Of a stretch of DNA of 64,000 nt, positions 34,280 through 48,115 are shown in pieces. Both the position numbers and the translations under genes were made by a program. The DNA is taken from assembly GCF_000003815.2 (NCBI RefSeq), contig NC_049994.1:12078236-12142235 (forward strand). The letters are read 5' to 3'. Source of the DNA: Branchiostoma floridae. Its lineage: Eukaryota; Chordata; Leptocardii; Amphioxiformes; Branchiostomatidae. Below the pieces are notes generated by a model. It was not told the DNA's origin and made no database searches. It saw only the letters and a list, made by a program, of their open reading frames with translations. Position 1 is the first letter of the stretch; each line of letters starts with the position of its first letter.

Positions 34280-35912
34280 TTCAATTTCTACTCTATAGGC
34301 GTAGGTTTGCAGTTTTATTCACACTTCACGCAATATAGTTCTGTATTGGTGTCATGAAAATTAATAGATATATATAGTGCTTGATTCATAACTCCAAAGA
34401 CAGGCATTGAACATAAATGAACTACTACCAATGAGTAACTTGCAATAAATTCACGAAACACATAAAAAATACACGGATTAGAAATAAAAATAATAACTAG
34501 CTAAACCAGACAGCAACTCAAATAAAATTTAGATAAAATAAATAACATGAAATAAGAACCCCTTGTCGCTGAAACAAAAAGGCTACATTAGAGGTAAACA
34601 TGCTTAATCATAGACCCGGTTGTCATATTTACGTATGAGTAGTGTATCACGTGATCAGGGGTCTCATAGTATATCAACGCCACCTAGCGCCTATCCCTGT
34701 TACTGCATGGTGAACTATGGTGGTTCTGATCGAAACGGGTCAAGTGATCACGTTTTAATTATAAACATCATCAGGCAATATGCTTCCACCCTGGTTAGAT
34801 AAAGAATAAACAAACAAACAATAGACTAAAGAAGTTGCAGATGAATCACAAATAGAAATATATATAGGATGATCAGTGGAGGAGATGTAGAAAGATGATT
34901 ATTCATATAATACAGACCTAGAGATCGATAACCAAACTCGAGCTCTTCAATACGTGCAAACATAGCTTACACGGGACCTTGGTACTAGCTACCTCTTCTA
35001 GATCAGTAAACTTTATCATAGATATCTCTTATTACAGCAGTAGTATGATTTACATTCATTCGTATAAAGCTGAGTAGTAGAATACTCGGTATATTACTAC
35101 ATTGTATATGACAGGTTCTTTCATAAGGCAGTCAAAGCACAATTGATCTTCATTGTAAAACAAACCAAGTGTAATCCACGCGCATACAAGATATATTCCG
35201 CCATGAGTGAGCTCATACTACACTGCACAGATTCCCTATTATCTCTCACAAACGATCATGTTAGACAGTGCTTCAGTGGACTTCACATCCCCAGAGATCC
35301 CTTTGTATATATGCTAGACAACATGGCTGCTAATGACAATACAACTTTAACAGATTTGCCTATATGATATGGGGAGGTGGATAAAAAACACGGCATATGA
35401 TAAGAAGGTCACAATTCAGCCCATACCCCCCACCCCACAACCTCTGCTCGGATAGTACCTAACTAAATCCTACGGGAGGAAAGAAGCCGCTATTTTGTAC
35501 GCATGCACTACTATGAATACTTTTTCACTTTGTATAGCGTCTTAATTTTGTAACCTGTACATTTGCCCCCTAAGTTATTCGTAATGACAATAGCAACATG
35601 CTAGTTGGGCAACCTTGGCTCTTCATGTTTCAACTAGACCGATAAATAAATAAATGTTGTACCTACTACAAGATAAAAGAAGAAATACATTTCTTCTTAG
35701 ATTGTTTTGAAACTTTTAGAGATAACAGAGATATGTCCTAAAGCGATATTAGATTTACCTTCTCTAGTATTAGTTTATAAGAACTGTTTGCACTATTGTT
35801 GCATTTTTTTATTGCAACATATATTTACAACACATTGTGGTGACACATTCAAGTCGTGACTTGTATTCATACCGCCACTATTGTTGCATAATTGACAGGA
35901 TGTCCTTGTCAA
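34280..35912. other. Intergenic, no gene recognised
   Basis: AT-rich; several short ORFs without motifs. No RNA gene seen. Confidence 0.5.
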
Positions 35913-35914
35913 TA

Positions 35915-36088
35915 CAGTAGAAGCCAGTTAATTGCACAACGGATTAACGCACACTTCTGTTAACGGCACGGAATCTCCAAACCAAAACCCAGTGTGGTCC
36001 AGCTGGATAACTTCGCATTATTGCACCAGTCGGATAATTGCACGACATCCACTGGCAAATAGACCGTGCAATTATGCGGCTTCTACTG
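35915..36088. mobile_element. pogo/Tigger-like MITE, 174 bp
   Basis: TIRs CAGTAGAAGCCAGTTAATTG / CGGCTTCTACTG with shared 'aattgcac' words, flanked by TA on both sides (35913-35914 and 36089-36090). The CAGTAGAA start and TA target resemble Tigger-type ends. Non-coding. Confidence 0.75.
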
Positions 36089-36234
36089 TAGTCTTTTTAT
36101 CTAATAGATAATGAAGGCCTCTTGAGCTTGGTCCCATGTTTGGTGACGGTTTGTCAGCAGATTCAGAGTGCTACGGCGATATATATTTCTTCAGCTGCAG
36201 AAAGCTACTAATGATCACTAACTGATGACATTGC

Positions 36235-36646
36235 GGCCCAATTTACACACGCGTTTTTAGTCGACTCATCCTTCTGTTTACATACGGGACTTAGAACGCC
36301 CGTTGCGACAACTGCCAGTTCGGCTTCCTTCTTCCGCGCCGACTCAAGTGGGTTTAAATCTGTCATCTTCTAGTTATTTATAAGCCACCGAGTCTCTACA
36401 GTAGTTTACCATGGCTTTCGACATGGACTTACACCCACGAAAAGTATGATGTAAAAGACACCAAACTACACAAGACATAAAGATAATCATCGTACGTTGG
36501 CATTATTAGTGTATATTTTTGTGGAAATTTCTATTTTTCGTTTCCACAAACTGTGGAACTGTGACGTCAGCCTTTAACACAGGTTGAGTCGAATTGGATT
36601 CAACTAGGTCCAAGTCGACTCCGAAAACGCGTGTGTAAATCGGACC
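36235..36646. mobile_element. TIR element, about 410 bp
   Basis: Left 'ATTTACACACGCGTTTTTAG' followed by TCGACTC; right, inverse, 'ATTTACACACGCGTTTTCGG' followed by AGTCGACT. TIRs are about 30 bases. No transposase frame inside. Confidence 0.7.
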
Positions 36647-39600
36647 TATATTATTTATAGAAAAAGAAGATTAAAATACCATTCTTTAGAAGACTTTCAG
36701 GGACATATTCTGCAATATCAAATGTGTGCTAACCAAGTCTCTGTTTTACTAGAATTCCGAATTTAGTTTCCTCAACTACGTATACTGTTTCTAGCCTTTA
36801 TTTCTACATGTGTGCAATGATAAGATGTAGGTTTTAAATCTTGTTCATTCCAAACCGGAAACATTGCGGAGGATGCAATCTCGGGGATTCAAGTCTGTCG
36901 ACTCGAAGGATTTGGGGCACGCTAAATCTCGAGATGCTAACTTTTAAATTTCATACATAGATATAAATCTTTGTCACACAGGAATGCAGCGTCCTTGGGT
37001 AATTCACGTCACACGGCTTTCCTGTCTCCTATCTGGGTATAAAGGTTGGATGGAGAGGTAAAAAGGTGCGCGTAGTAGAAGGAGAGAGATACCATACCCA
37101 AGACACAGTGCATTTACAACGTTAACCAACTCACCGCGTGACATCCAAAAATGATTTGCGTCTTTTAGCATTGCTGCAGTAGATTAACAACCAACTTCTT
37201 GCTTGCACTGAGATAGATATGAAATAATGTTGTCGTGAGTGTATGAAATGATTGCTACATGCAGTGTTCCGTATAGGTGGAAGTATGTGATTTAGAGCGC
37301 ATTGTTCTCACTGTAACTGATACATGTAGGTATGATCTTGGCAAATGAATTGCTGATATATAAAGAAATGATTTAAAGGAACAATGTATTCAGACATTTA
37401 GTTCACTTATTGTAGGGTACAAAGTAAGAAATGTTGCTGCAGTCCACCTTGATTTCTCAATGGCATCATTACAACAATGAGACTGTATTATTGTTGTTGT
37501 ACTGATGCCAACGGTTAACCACATATTGTCATAGAAAAGGAAATGAAGTTCTTATACTTGAATGTAAGTTCATCTGTGACGGTAGTCAACAACATTATGT
37601 TACGATTCTAATCTTTATATACGTACACAATATAAAGCGCCTACCAACAAGCTTCCGATCAGTCCTCTGATCCATATCACGTTGAAATGACCCAAAGACT
37701 ATGTCACACATCCAGACCGGACGTGTGACGTCAGCAACGGGTCAAAGGTGCTTGGAAGTCGGTATCGGTCCCCGTCTTGGTTGAGAGAAGCTCTTGTTAT
37801 GGAAGATGTGTCCGATACGAGAAAAGTTCAATTAACATTTCCTGTGACCCAAATCTGGTAACCGTAAGTTACAGGTACATCCATGAAAATGCAAACAGTA
37901 TCTTTATAGGCCAGGAGCTTATCTGAACTTTCAAGCCACTCACAATGTGTCTTTTACAGCTGCCAGAGTGGAGTGTGATAGAGACGCCAGTTTGAAATCA
38001 GTGCGTTCGTGGAAGGATCTTATAGACTTATGTCAACCAGACAGAGGAACTCTGATTTTTTGTGCGTAATTTTGTGTGCGGCTGCCTTTCTTGACTTGTT
38101 GAGTTGACTCTTGAGTTTCGTTGCATTTGACTTGTGAGAGATCAGTGCATGCCACAAATTCAGTATCATATGGTGGCCACTAAGGATTAACCCAAGCACC
38201 TGTAAGAAAGAAATCAAGATGTAAGATATAAGAATTCGAACCCATTTTTATTTGCCTAATCTCACCAGCAAATAAGGGTCATTGAGAAACAGTCAAATGT
38301 TTTGGGTTACTCTGACTGGATTGTGATGACAGAAATGTCTATTCAAATTTGTCTGCAAAATCATCCTTACACATGAGCTATTTAGTCTCATACAATAACA
38401 GGAAATGGACCAGCGAATATCGTCATGACCTGGCGTCGTGTGCTGTCACTCTCTTATCTCCTCCATAAACAGAAAACAGATCTAGGAGACGCCCTAATTA
38501 ACATCGATGTCATCTTAATGAGACTGAAATACACTCAGGAGAAACGTGAACATAATTAGGATGTCAATCAAACAAGTAGGCACTTCCACCTTAATCACCA
38601 AACATCCGCTCGGGGGAACTCTAATTGGCTGACATTTTACGAAAAATCATTTTGTTGTTTTGCATTGTTGACGTTAACTGTATGATTAAAACGGATGGAC
38701 AGATTCAATATATTGATGTAAAGGAAACGTACTCAATCTGCAGGCCGATTTGAGCTTTCATGAATAAATAAAGGTTCAAACAAACTACAGATCTAAAATA
38801 GGGGCACATTGAGGTATATATTATACCACAAACATGTAACGTTACACTGGTGAGCTGGATTAAGCGAAAAACCTCTCCCACACGGCAAACATCTAACATT
38901 TTTGTTACAAAATAGATCAGAATTCACAAATAACACAAAGCATAACATTTCCTGCCACCAACACTCCGCAGGAGAAACGTACCAAACAGTACATCATCAA
39001 AAGCCTCCTCTCTACAGAAATATTAGCAATTTCCCCATCCTGTACGTATTCAATAAATTTGATTAATATTTTCTGGCAAGACAAACTAGAAAAACCGACG
39101 TCATCATTATACAAACAATAATAGGCCATTCAAATCATACTGTACAAGATAACGGGTTGTGTGAGGTAGCTGTCAAAAATGGTTGAAAAGCTGTCTGATG
39201 AATGTTGAAATGTCCATTATCGCAAATCCATTCACGCTTCTGAGGGATCTATAGAAGATTGATGTTCTCTCGAAAACCATGTGTGCAAGTACAATAATCA
39301 ACAAGGAATACCAAGGGAGTCTTTCTAATTTACACCTAAAAGAGGCTTTTGGTATAATGTTTGGATAAATGAATCCTTTGACGGATAGATTTGTTGATTC
39401 ACAGTATGCAATTACCAAATCCCACAGTTGGCAAGAGTGGGAGAACAATACACGGTAGTTTATCTTACTTTGTAGTTTAGATATGTAATTTTGTCCAAGA
39501 GAAAACATAGTAACAGACTTGTTTGGGATGAAGGTGATCTTTTGCATACCGGTAATGATGAAACAGTTTAAAATGAGAGAGAAACTGCAGTATCTCAAGC

Positions 39601-39814
39601 CCCAACCACACTGTTCTCAAGAGTTTGATAGCCATTACACGTGTACTTCTGCCATATCATAGGCATGGGCGCATGGCCGTCGCAGTTTCTTTCATGGCTT
39701 ATTTTCAGTTGGTTGTATGGCAGTCATTTTACGGAATGGCGCTTGGTGTATGGTGTTTCTGAAAAATACGCATTAAAGCAAATCTTGCAGGTGATTCGAT
39801 TTGGTTTTCATCGC
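36647..39814. other. Intergenic, no gene recognised
   Basis: A TATAAA stands in GC-richer context at 37038-37043 (gggtataaaggttgg), but no coding exon follows in a supportable frame. Two to three TGACGTCA words occur. No RNA gene recognised. Confidence 0.45.
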
Positions 39815-40060
39815 TTCACTCAGGTGTAAATGAGTACCTAGCTTCGGTTAGGGCCGTCCCTCGGATAAGACATTAAATGGAGGTCCGACCGTGTTTGAGG
39901 ACACCTCAAGCACGTTAAAGAACCCGCCACATGTACACTTATCTAAAAGAGTGGGGTTCTTCCCGGTGTGATTGGATCAAACCTTACAGTCTAGTTTCCG
40001 GATTGACATCATAAAATAGTGATAGTCATCTGTTATGTCATGCCAATGTAATAGAACTAA
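39815..40060 (+). repeat. SINE-A body and tail
   Basis: 'ttcactcaggtgtaaatgag', 'tacctagcttcgg', 'gacattaaatggaggtccga' and 'caagcacgttaaagaaccc' are typical of the SINE-A body. The tRNA-like head is not preserved. Confidence 0.65.
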
Positions 40061-40232
40061 ATGAATAAATACATCCTTTTATACATTGTGTCATAATATA
40101 GACTGATATCGTTGAAACGAGTATTAATATAACTTTATTGTAGCGTGGGGGATCAGAACAAAATATACGAATATGTATCTTTTAAGACGTACTTTTTGGT
40201 GTTTGTGCGTTTCCAAAGCTGACTCAGACTGT

Positions 40233-40385
40233 GCAAACATAACGGTTCAACTGTTGTCTACGTCAGGCGACCTATTTCCATTGAGTGTTACGGCCTGTTG
40301 TACAAACATTCAAAAATAACGGTGCAACTGTCTACGTTAGGCGGCCTGTTTCCGCTGAGTGTTACGACCTGCGGTTTAGTTGACA
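40233..40385 (+). repeat. Tandem duplication of about 75-85 bp
   Basis: 'caaacataacggttcaactg', 'tctacgtcaggcgacc' and 'gagtgttacggcctg' recur as 'aataacggtgcaactgtcta', 'cgttaggcggcctg' and 'gagtgttacgacctg'. Confidence 0.7.
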
Positions 40386-42690
40386 GGTAGAAGACAGTAC
40401 ATACAGACGTCAGTGGTGCCTAATCTGACGTGGGATCCTGACGTGTTCGTCATGTCTGAGGAGGATCTACTCCCATAAGCTGATTGTCAGTCTTTGTTGG
40501 GAACTCGTGAGGTGTGGGAGGCTGATGTCATCAATCACGGAAATGTAGCTGACGTCATAGTTTTTGTGGGGGTTTGTTGGCAGTTACACTCGCATTTGTC
40601 TCGTCTCAAAAATGCAAATTAGAATTTTTAGACAATCTGACGAAAGGTCTGCTATTTAGTAAGATATCAAGAAAGCAAAAGTAAGACATTGTTTGACGGA
40701 GTGTAAGTAATGTGAATGTTTTGACTTTATATATAATGGCAACTTCGAGTGTAAAATGCATGTTGAATGTTCACCGGTTGTATGGTAGATTGCACCCGAC
40801 ACCAGCACTCACCTGGGTTGACCACTGTATTGTGTCGCTGCAATTTAAATATTAAATGAATAAAAATTAGAATGATAGTGTCGCTGACGAAAGATGATGG
40901 ATGCTCTCTAAAACATCTGAACGTTTCCAAAATCATATCCCGTTGCTTGAGTAAATGCTATTTTGTATATCTTATTACTTGGATGTCTAACCTTCGATGA
41001 AAATAAATATGTGACATACCAACGAGTGCAAAAGGAATAAACCTTTCTATGATAAACGCGGAACCAGCCAAATTATTTGACTTTTCACAAATCTCTACTC
41101 GTCTATAAACTTTCCACTCCAAGAAAAATCGAGTGGTTCTCTAAACATAAATTCATGAATTATTCCCGCTATTTCGTGGAGTTTCAAAACCACAATGTTC
41201 CAATCTACACTTCGCCTCAGACAGTCTGTACTTGGAGGTCAATATTAGACCTACGACTTCGCTTTTATTGTATGTCGATAAAGATGATCAAAAAATTATC
41301 ACTTGTACAGTAGAAACCTTACGACCTATCTTTGTACCATGATGTGAGAGACCTGGCTTTAATTGGTCAACATGAGTTAACGCTTTGGGGAAGGGCTCCC
41401 TGGTGAGTTGAATACGCACGCGCGGAGGCGACAGATCTCTTCAAATAAGCTCCAAACAGCGGGAGGAACAAGTGGCTACACGGAGGCAGTTCTGGAGAAG
41501 CCGTTTGTACAAGTCAAGAAAGGCAGCCGGGTTGCTGGATAAGGTCTAGCTTTCACCTTTCATTGTCTACGACCAGCCACGACAGCCCGCTGAGGCGTTG
41601 GAGAAGAACAGTTGGTGGTATGTAATCATGGTAGTTTGTTGCGTGATCGTTGTCTTTTGGTCCTTGAGTTTTATAGTCCCCTGCAATGAGAAAGTCCACT
41701 GCGCGTTTGTCGTTAATAGTGATCGCTCGAAATACACGCATGTATATATAAAAATGATTCGTGTTCTCAATCTTAATGGTAGACATGAATTAAACGGCGA
41801 GTAAGCCCATTTAAGAAGATTTGTGCGGCTAGTGACAAAACTGAAGTCGCCAAGAAAAAATACATCCAACCAGATTATATATTGACTATGACATGTGTAA
41901 TCGTCTGTACGCCAGCTGTAGCGATGATTTGATAGATTTCTGAGACAACAAGACAGTATCTCTATCCTTAACGCAAAAGTATGTATATATAGCTGATCCA
42001 ATGAAAAGCACATCATCTACCACAAACTAAAATGTCACGTTTTCGTACCGTATGGTGTAAAGATGATGAACTGCGCAACGTAATTCATGATTAAAATATT
42101 ATCAGAATGACCACTCGTGATCATTCTATATATGAAGAATCTTCTATTTTCAAATTTGAAACAAAATACAAGAACATCGTGTAAGTGTATATGGCAAACT
42201 TCTATGATTTCAATGTGGATCTTTTTCTCAAAATGGTTTCCAACAGTCTGAAAGTACATTAAATGCGAAGCTGTTCCATGTGCGTAGATCATAGTACATG
42301 AACACAAACATAAAAAGGGTTCTTTTTTTGGCGCTTGTAAATGACTTTGAGAAAGGTGACGCTTCAATATTGCCAGGTAAGTCAGTAGCTTGCAGTGCAC
42401 AGTGAGATGTCGTTAAGAAGGGCGGCTCTGGACATGCAAAGGTTAGAAGATGTCAAGGCCCTCGTGTAGTGATTTATCAAGACATGGCCCAGGCGATGTC
42501 CCTGTTGTGAATGGATCAAGACTTTTACCCTTCAGAACGAGACAGGTCAGACTTTTGCTGCAGAATGATTGCCATGTCACTCCAGTGTACGAAGAGAATG
42601 CGATGTAGATTATTATCATGATTGTTGAACACTCGCCCTGACAAGGGCTACCAGGCAAGGTTTTGAATGAAATGTTTTGAGTGTATGCGT
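40386..42690. other. Intergenic, one unassigned open stretch
   Basis: At 41415-41549 a plus frame is open (TRGGDRSLQISSKQREEQVA, then 24 more codons ending LLDKV and stop). It has no Met and no partner exon. Nothing else is supportable. Confidence 0.35.
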
Positions 42691-42694
42691 TTTG

Positions 42695-43060
42695 GTGTGT
42701 AAAGTGGTGTCCTTCTACGTTTCCATAGCCCTTGGCCTACGCAGTTGTACAAGCATAGGACCATTCTACAAGATGTAGCGTGTTCAAAAACCAAAATCTC
42801 TTTCATATCTGAGTACTATTGCTAAGCAGATAAAACAGTATGTACCAGTTTGAAGTAGTTTCTATGGACCGACAAAGGCTTGAACCCAACCCCCAAGTAA
42901 GCACTTTACCCTCTATGCTTTTTGAGCCACTAACTAATAATTGCTGAGTGCTAAGCAGATAAAGCGGTATTTTAAGTAGTTGATATGGACCGACCAAGGC
43001 TTGAACCCAAACGCCACGCAAGCACTCTACCCTGTAGGCTTTTTGAGCCACCGCTTGATG
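42695..43060 (-). mobile_element. SINE family B with duplicated tRNA-like head
   Basis: The body is at 42695-42800. The minus-strand head 'gtggctcaaaaagcatagag', B box 'gggttcaagcc' occurs at about 42850-42935, and a second time at 42960-43055. A further scrap 'ttgagtgctaagc' is near 43122. The head is thus present in tandem, and the ORFs here are its translations. Confidence 0.65.
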
Positions 43061-43766
43061 AACAATAATGGACTCTGCACATACGCAACCATGTGTTCTT
43101 ATGTTGTGCAAGAGTGCGATTGTTGAGTGCTAAGCCATCAGCTCTGGTCATTAAAACGTACCCTGTTATTGATGTATGAATAAGCACGACAATGGCGACA
43201 GTCTCTTTCATCGTGTAAGAGCTAATCTGTGTAAAAGTCGTATCCAGGACCGTGGAAACAAACGATCAAGAGAGATCCTTGTCAAACGACAGCACACGGG
43301 ATAGCAATTTTCTCATATTAAAGGCATCTCGTGTCTTTAATATACAAATTGCGTTTTTAGTCATCAAAAACATTGGAGTGGGAGGAGTGTTTCAACTCCA
43401 CTCTTATTACATGTGAAGTATTGGAGCCCATAATTTTCCAAAGCATGGAAAGATCAAAAACAGTATCATCTGCTCCGACAGGGCTTCCTGTTTTTACCTT
43501 TGCTGAGAAAGAGATGAATTCAGAGCTGTTTGTGTGCGTATGTTTGTGGGGTGTCTTTCTGACTGTGAAGAAGTTTGGTAATTGGTAAGTGGATAGGTGG
43601 ATGCAAAAACGACGTTCAAGTTGTCCTGGTGGCTCTTTTGGTACTGCAGCAGACCTCCAGGTTTTTATATCTCGCGCAGTCCTGGACATGATCTTGATCT
43701 CTTTATTCGTTGGAAGGAGCATATGAAAAAAAAATGCAATTCAAAATGATGTACCTGTATTGCTAC

Positions 43767-43997
43767 TACCCCTGTCACATTATGTACGATCTTCGGGCGT
43801 ATCGATGGAAGATCAGCCATATTTAAGATCGACAGAGGGTTGTGCGTATTTTTACCTGAAAACCGTCCCTGTCACATATAAGCCATACTTTGTACCCTGT
43901 ACAATTGTTGTGCAATAAAGTTATTATTATAAGCGAGGCTCGTGCGATTGCCGCAGACTCGTCGTCCGATCGATTTTCGCCAAATATGACAGGGGTA
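43767..43997. mobile_element. MITE family C, copy 2
   Basis: 231 bp, ends TACCCCTGTCACATTA / AATATGACAGGGGTA. Nearly the same as 20035-20261 over its length, with a 3-base extension near the end (gactcgtcgtccgatcg). Non-coding. Confidence 0.85.
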
Positions 43998-45955
43998 CAT
44001 ATACTTGATCAAATGAAACTTGAAATTTTGGTTTTAAAATGGATGAAAAAGAAAAAGGAATGCTTCAGCCGGCCGCGCGTGTCAGAAAATAGAATGTTAT
44101 GTAACTGTGGGATAGACGTCATCAATGAAGATACCTATGAAAGACAAATCGAGTAGGACTTTCATTGACTATTTAAACCAGATAAAGATAGGAACAAGCG
44201 CTCTTAATTGCTACGTAACTCACCATAACATTCACCAGTCCCATGTATCAAGGACTTTTCTTTCTGGCAAATTGCCGAGCACACTGATCCATGAGACAAG
44301 TGATTGAAAAAGACTTTAATAATGACGAACGACGCAAGCATTGTCAGCAATTATCTTAAAGATGAAGATTATCTGCCTACCGAATGCCCTTTTATGGGAC
44401 CATTTTGTCTCTCTGACGACAAGATAAGTCGACGTCATCACATGATCCGGAAAGATAGGATTTAGAAGCCTATTGCAATTCTCTATATATAAGATAGAAT
44501 ATCTGCATAATCCCTGTCACTCTTGTCACATCACCAACTCGTTTAAAAAAGGAAACAGGAGTTTACAAGGCTTAAATTTAGATATATTAGATATACTATC
44601 TCCGAACTCATAAATTTATCCATATTCGTATATTTGAAATGTTATCCCTAGTACGTTACTTTCTAATTTTCACCTTAACTGGCTTTCACGAGAAAAAAAC
44701 AACAAATGACTTACAAATGTGCGTACGTTCAATTTTGAGGGTTCAGAATCGAAGGCGAAGGAAAATTCGCCACATATACGCTAAGTGCATATTTGTTGAA
44801 AACAATGGCAGTCGTTTGGGAATCGTGATTTGTACCTATGATTTGTCTTTGTCTTTCCACTACTTTGTCCTCCTTTTAACGCTTCTTGAAGAGCAGACTT
44901 CAAAGCCCCTGCAGAGCTCAAAAATCTCCCTATAACGGACAGGAGTCGGCAGTGTGAGCGCCAGGGCCAACAATGGCACATCACTAATCTACCATTGGCG
45001 GTCCCAGGGAGCAAAGGGTTCTACCTTTATTCGTTGGTATTCGTTTGATCTTGTCTACAAATGCAAAGCCTATTCCTACCACTCAGTCTACAACAACATC
45101 CAACTAAAACCTTCGGGCTATCATGATGTGAACCCATGCCAAATAACTGTCTGAACTACTATGGAAAGTCTTTCATAGTATTATGTACTTTATGGTGATA
45201 CCTCGCTGCCACTGTGTCTTATATAGTGCCATTCAAAGGTCATTGTTAATGCAAAGGTTTTGCCGATGTTCTTAGCTCAGCTATTCGAAGGAGACCTGGG
45301 TAAAGACACTCCAAACGATGATCATTCATTTCACAACGAACATAGATATGTCAACAAGGCTTTTAGCATGACCTGCTTCACCTTGTGAACGGAAAACGCA
45401 TTGATGAAGTAGCGTGTAAGAGGGGAGATGATGGATTGTAGATCACTTCAAAGATCTCAATGTGATTCTTACAACAAGATGGTTAAATACAGCATTAAAG
45501 GGGTTTGGATTAGAGTATAATGGAAACTATTCGTACATTTCAAAGAACATAATTTCCGATTGCTTTCTTTAAAAGGATAGTTAAATGGTAATTGCTGTGT
45601 CTGCTGCCATTTTGGTGTCCCTATTTGCATTTCAATGAATCAAAGCTAAAATGTTTGGGGGATTCAAAAACCTTCTCAAATAAATTCTGTGAAATAAAAG
45701 AAAGAATACTTAAAAACGATGCTGGGAATGTTTGAACCAAGTCGGCATAACTCCTTCATCCTTGAGACATTTATTGCATTTCTTAAGGATTAAAGTTGAG
45801 ACTTTTGACGTTTGACATTCTTTCGTGCGATACACAGCTTTGATTATAACGATATCAGATGATACCTAGTCTTTCATGAATATAGCTTTCCCTTTAGTGA
45901 TGATCTATCATTGCTAGGAAGATGTGTTGTTAATGTTATCGAATCACAGTTTTCA
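43998..45955. other. Intergenic, no gene recognised
   Basis: ORFs of up to 98 codons lack motifs or splice context. No RNA gene seen. Confidence 0.45.
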
Positions 45956-45961
45956 TACGTG

Positions 45962-45988
45962 TGACGTCATCAAACTAACACTATAAAA
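45962..45988 (+). promoter_or_regulatory. Candidate CRE-TATA promoter upstream of the peptide gene
   Basis: TGACGTCA (45962-45969) stands 12 bases before TATAAAA (45982-45988), the arrangement of several cAMP-responsive neuropeptide promoters. The peptide exon at 48101 begins at a splice acceptor, so a leader exon upstream is needed. Transcription from about 46012 could supply it. The link is inference, and no donor was pinned down. Confidence 0.3.
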
Positions 45989-48100
45989 ACCTCTCACCAT
46001 TGAACAGACGCATTTATTTATCATTAAGAGATGAAGTTCTATATCTAGAATGTATACTCTAAATGCCAAATACTGACAACAACCTCTTGGATCCTAAATG
46101 TACTGAATTATACCACAGTCACAGTGAGAAAGTACTGTGTCCAAACATACTATTAGGCCGGAAATATATCTATTACAGGAACATTGGTCAGGGTAGTAGT
46201 TTCCCTTGTGTAGTTGATAACAGTCAAACACCTTTTCAGTTAGTAATTTCCCGTTTTCGTCATTGTCCTTGTTAGCTGTCAAGGGCGTGTTAGTTCTTCA
46301 CACTCTGTATACTTGCGATTTACACTTAATACGTCATACCAATACTGTTCATTTATTATTGGTGAAAGGGCTTCATAGGGACATAGTGACTTGTATCTAA
46401 CTTCTTGCAATGCTCGTGTGTTTTGAACTTCGAGTGAAGTCTGATTATAGTCTTTCGGGTGTATAATGGTCCAGGAAGAATGAATATTTTCCACTGCCTA
46501 TTTTTAAAGCTTGATCAAATGTATATTTTTCCGGTTTTGCGTGAAGTAAAGATTATGGTCTTATAGCACCGGCAGAAGGCTTGTTTTATAAGTTTCCTAA
46601 GAATTAAATGATAAACGTAAACACGAAATAGTTTGTGTTATTTATCTAATAAGACTGCTGTCTTAAATATGTCACAATGGAATTGGATATTGATAGAGAG
46701 TGTCTCTTTGCGAAACAAGATTGCACATTAATTAGAGCTATTGTCTCAGCACAATTTGTATCATGCGAACTATCGGGCTGGAATTCCTATTGTTAAAAGC
46801 AAACCTGTTTTCGATTTTACTTTTGTACACTGGTAAAAAAATTGGCAAAATGTACCGCTGCGTTATCAGTGCTTTGTTGGACTCGTAACTGATTCCTCGT
46901 GGGTCAGTCTAGGCTAGTAGCGTGTCACAGTGTAGTGTTTCCACTGCCCACTGATAGAAGATACCCTGAGCTTAGTCTGAAAACACAAGAAAATATCTCT
47001 GGTTGGGCGTCTTGTACGTCTGCCAGATACTTGGCATGCGCGAGTTCATTTGTGTGACCTTAAGGACCCTTATGCGGATTGTTGTTACGATGATAAGTGA
47101 TAAATGCGATGTCAGGGATGACTAGAACACGTAGAGCTTAAGGAAAAAGCTTAAAATATCGATTATCTTCCCATGTATGAAAGATAATACATTGGTTGAA
47201 GGACCTTTGGTTGCCAGCTCGAGAATCGTTGATCTGACTTTGTTGAAACGGCGCCTAAAGTTGACTCTGCTCGGGAAGACAAGGCGCCAGACATTGCCAT
47301 TTGATCTCTCGTACTTTGTGCGAGTAGTGTACAGGAAATAATGCTGACGTCACATCCTTTACCTAGGCGACATGTTAACAGAAAAACGCAATTTAAAGTC
47401 ACCTTTAATGGCCTATTACCTATTGGCGTGGGATTTTATTTTACTATTTATGGTGTAGCTGTCCTGGCCGCAGACGTGTTTTTAAGTTGAAGCATGCCGC
47501 CTTCTATTGTACGGATGTTCTGCCCATTGGGAATGTTTCTGTTATTCGAATGTTTCTGTTAGAGCGGATTTGAAGAATTGACAATTCTTTTGCTTATGTA
47601 TTTTTGTTTTCACTTTTTTAGATGCCGCTAGCTTATCAGACATTGTAGAAACTATTTCGAAAGACGTTAATCTTTTTATACTTTTATGTACTCACGAATT
47701 TTACTTTCCACATGTAGCATTTTTTCTCTGATAACGAATGTAGTTTATTGGTTACATTCTTTTGCAGTTCCGGCTCTTGGTACGTCTTCTATTCTTAGAA
47801 AAATAATATCCGGTCTAACAAAAGCGTTTTATGAAAATCGATTTAACCAAAAGTAAAATGAAATGGGAATTAATTATAGCACCACAATATCTGGTAATGA
47901 AAATCAATGATAAACTTAAGAAATTTATGTATGTACCTCATCAACACGTCAACATCAAAAGATTTTCACAAATCCTTACACGGTGGTTTTTCTCCTGAAG
48001 GATGATAAATCTGTGACGTCAGCATCTGTACTTATAACGTCAGTCTGTCAGTCAACGCTAGAGCATGATTCTGACGTGACGTACGTTGTTGTTTCTGCAG
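45989..48100. other. Possible leader and intron of the peptide gene, otherwise empty
   Basis: No coding exon recognised. More TGACGTCA words lie at 47344 and 48014. Confidence 0.3.
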
Positions 48101-48115
48101 GCAGTGAAGACTACC

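Noticed and set aside
37038-37043. TATAAA in a promoter-like setting
   Set aside because: No coding or RNA gene could be placed downstream, so it was not called a promoter.
41415-41549. Open plus frame rich in Arg/Lys/Gln
   Set aside because: No start codon, no convincing splice acceptor and no partner exon. Kept only as an unassigned stretch.
41598-41804. Small ORF with a hydrophobic segment (possible membrane peptide)
   Set aside because: It starts at TTG, lacks splice context and shows no family. The hydrophobic stretch is expected from T-rich DNA.
42803-43211. Minus-strand ORFs with a repeated SKSxxGKVLxWxLGSS-like motif
   Set aside because: These are translations of the duplicated tRNA-like SINE heads.
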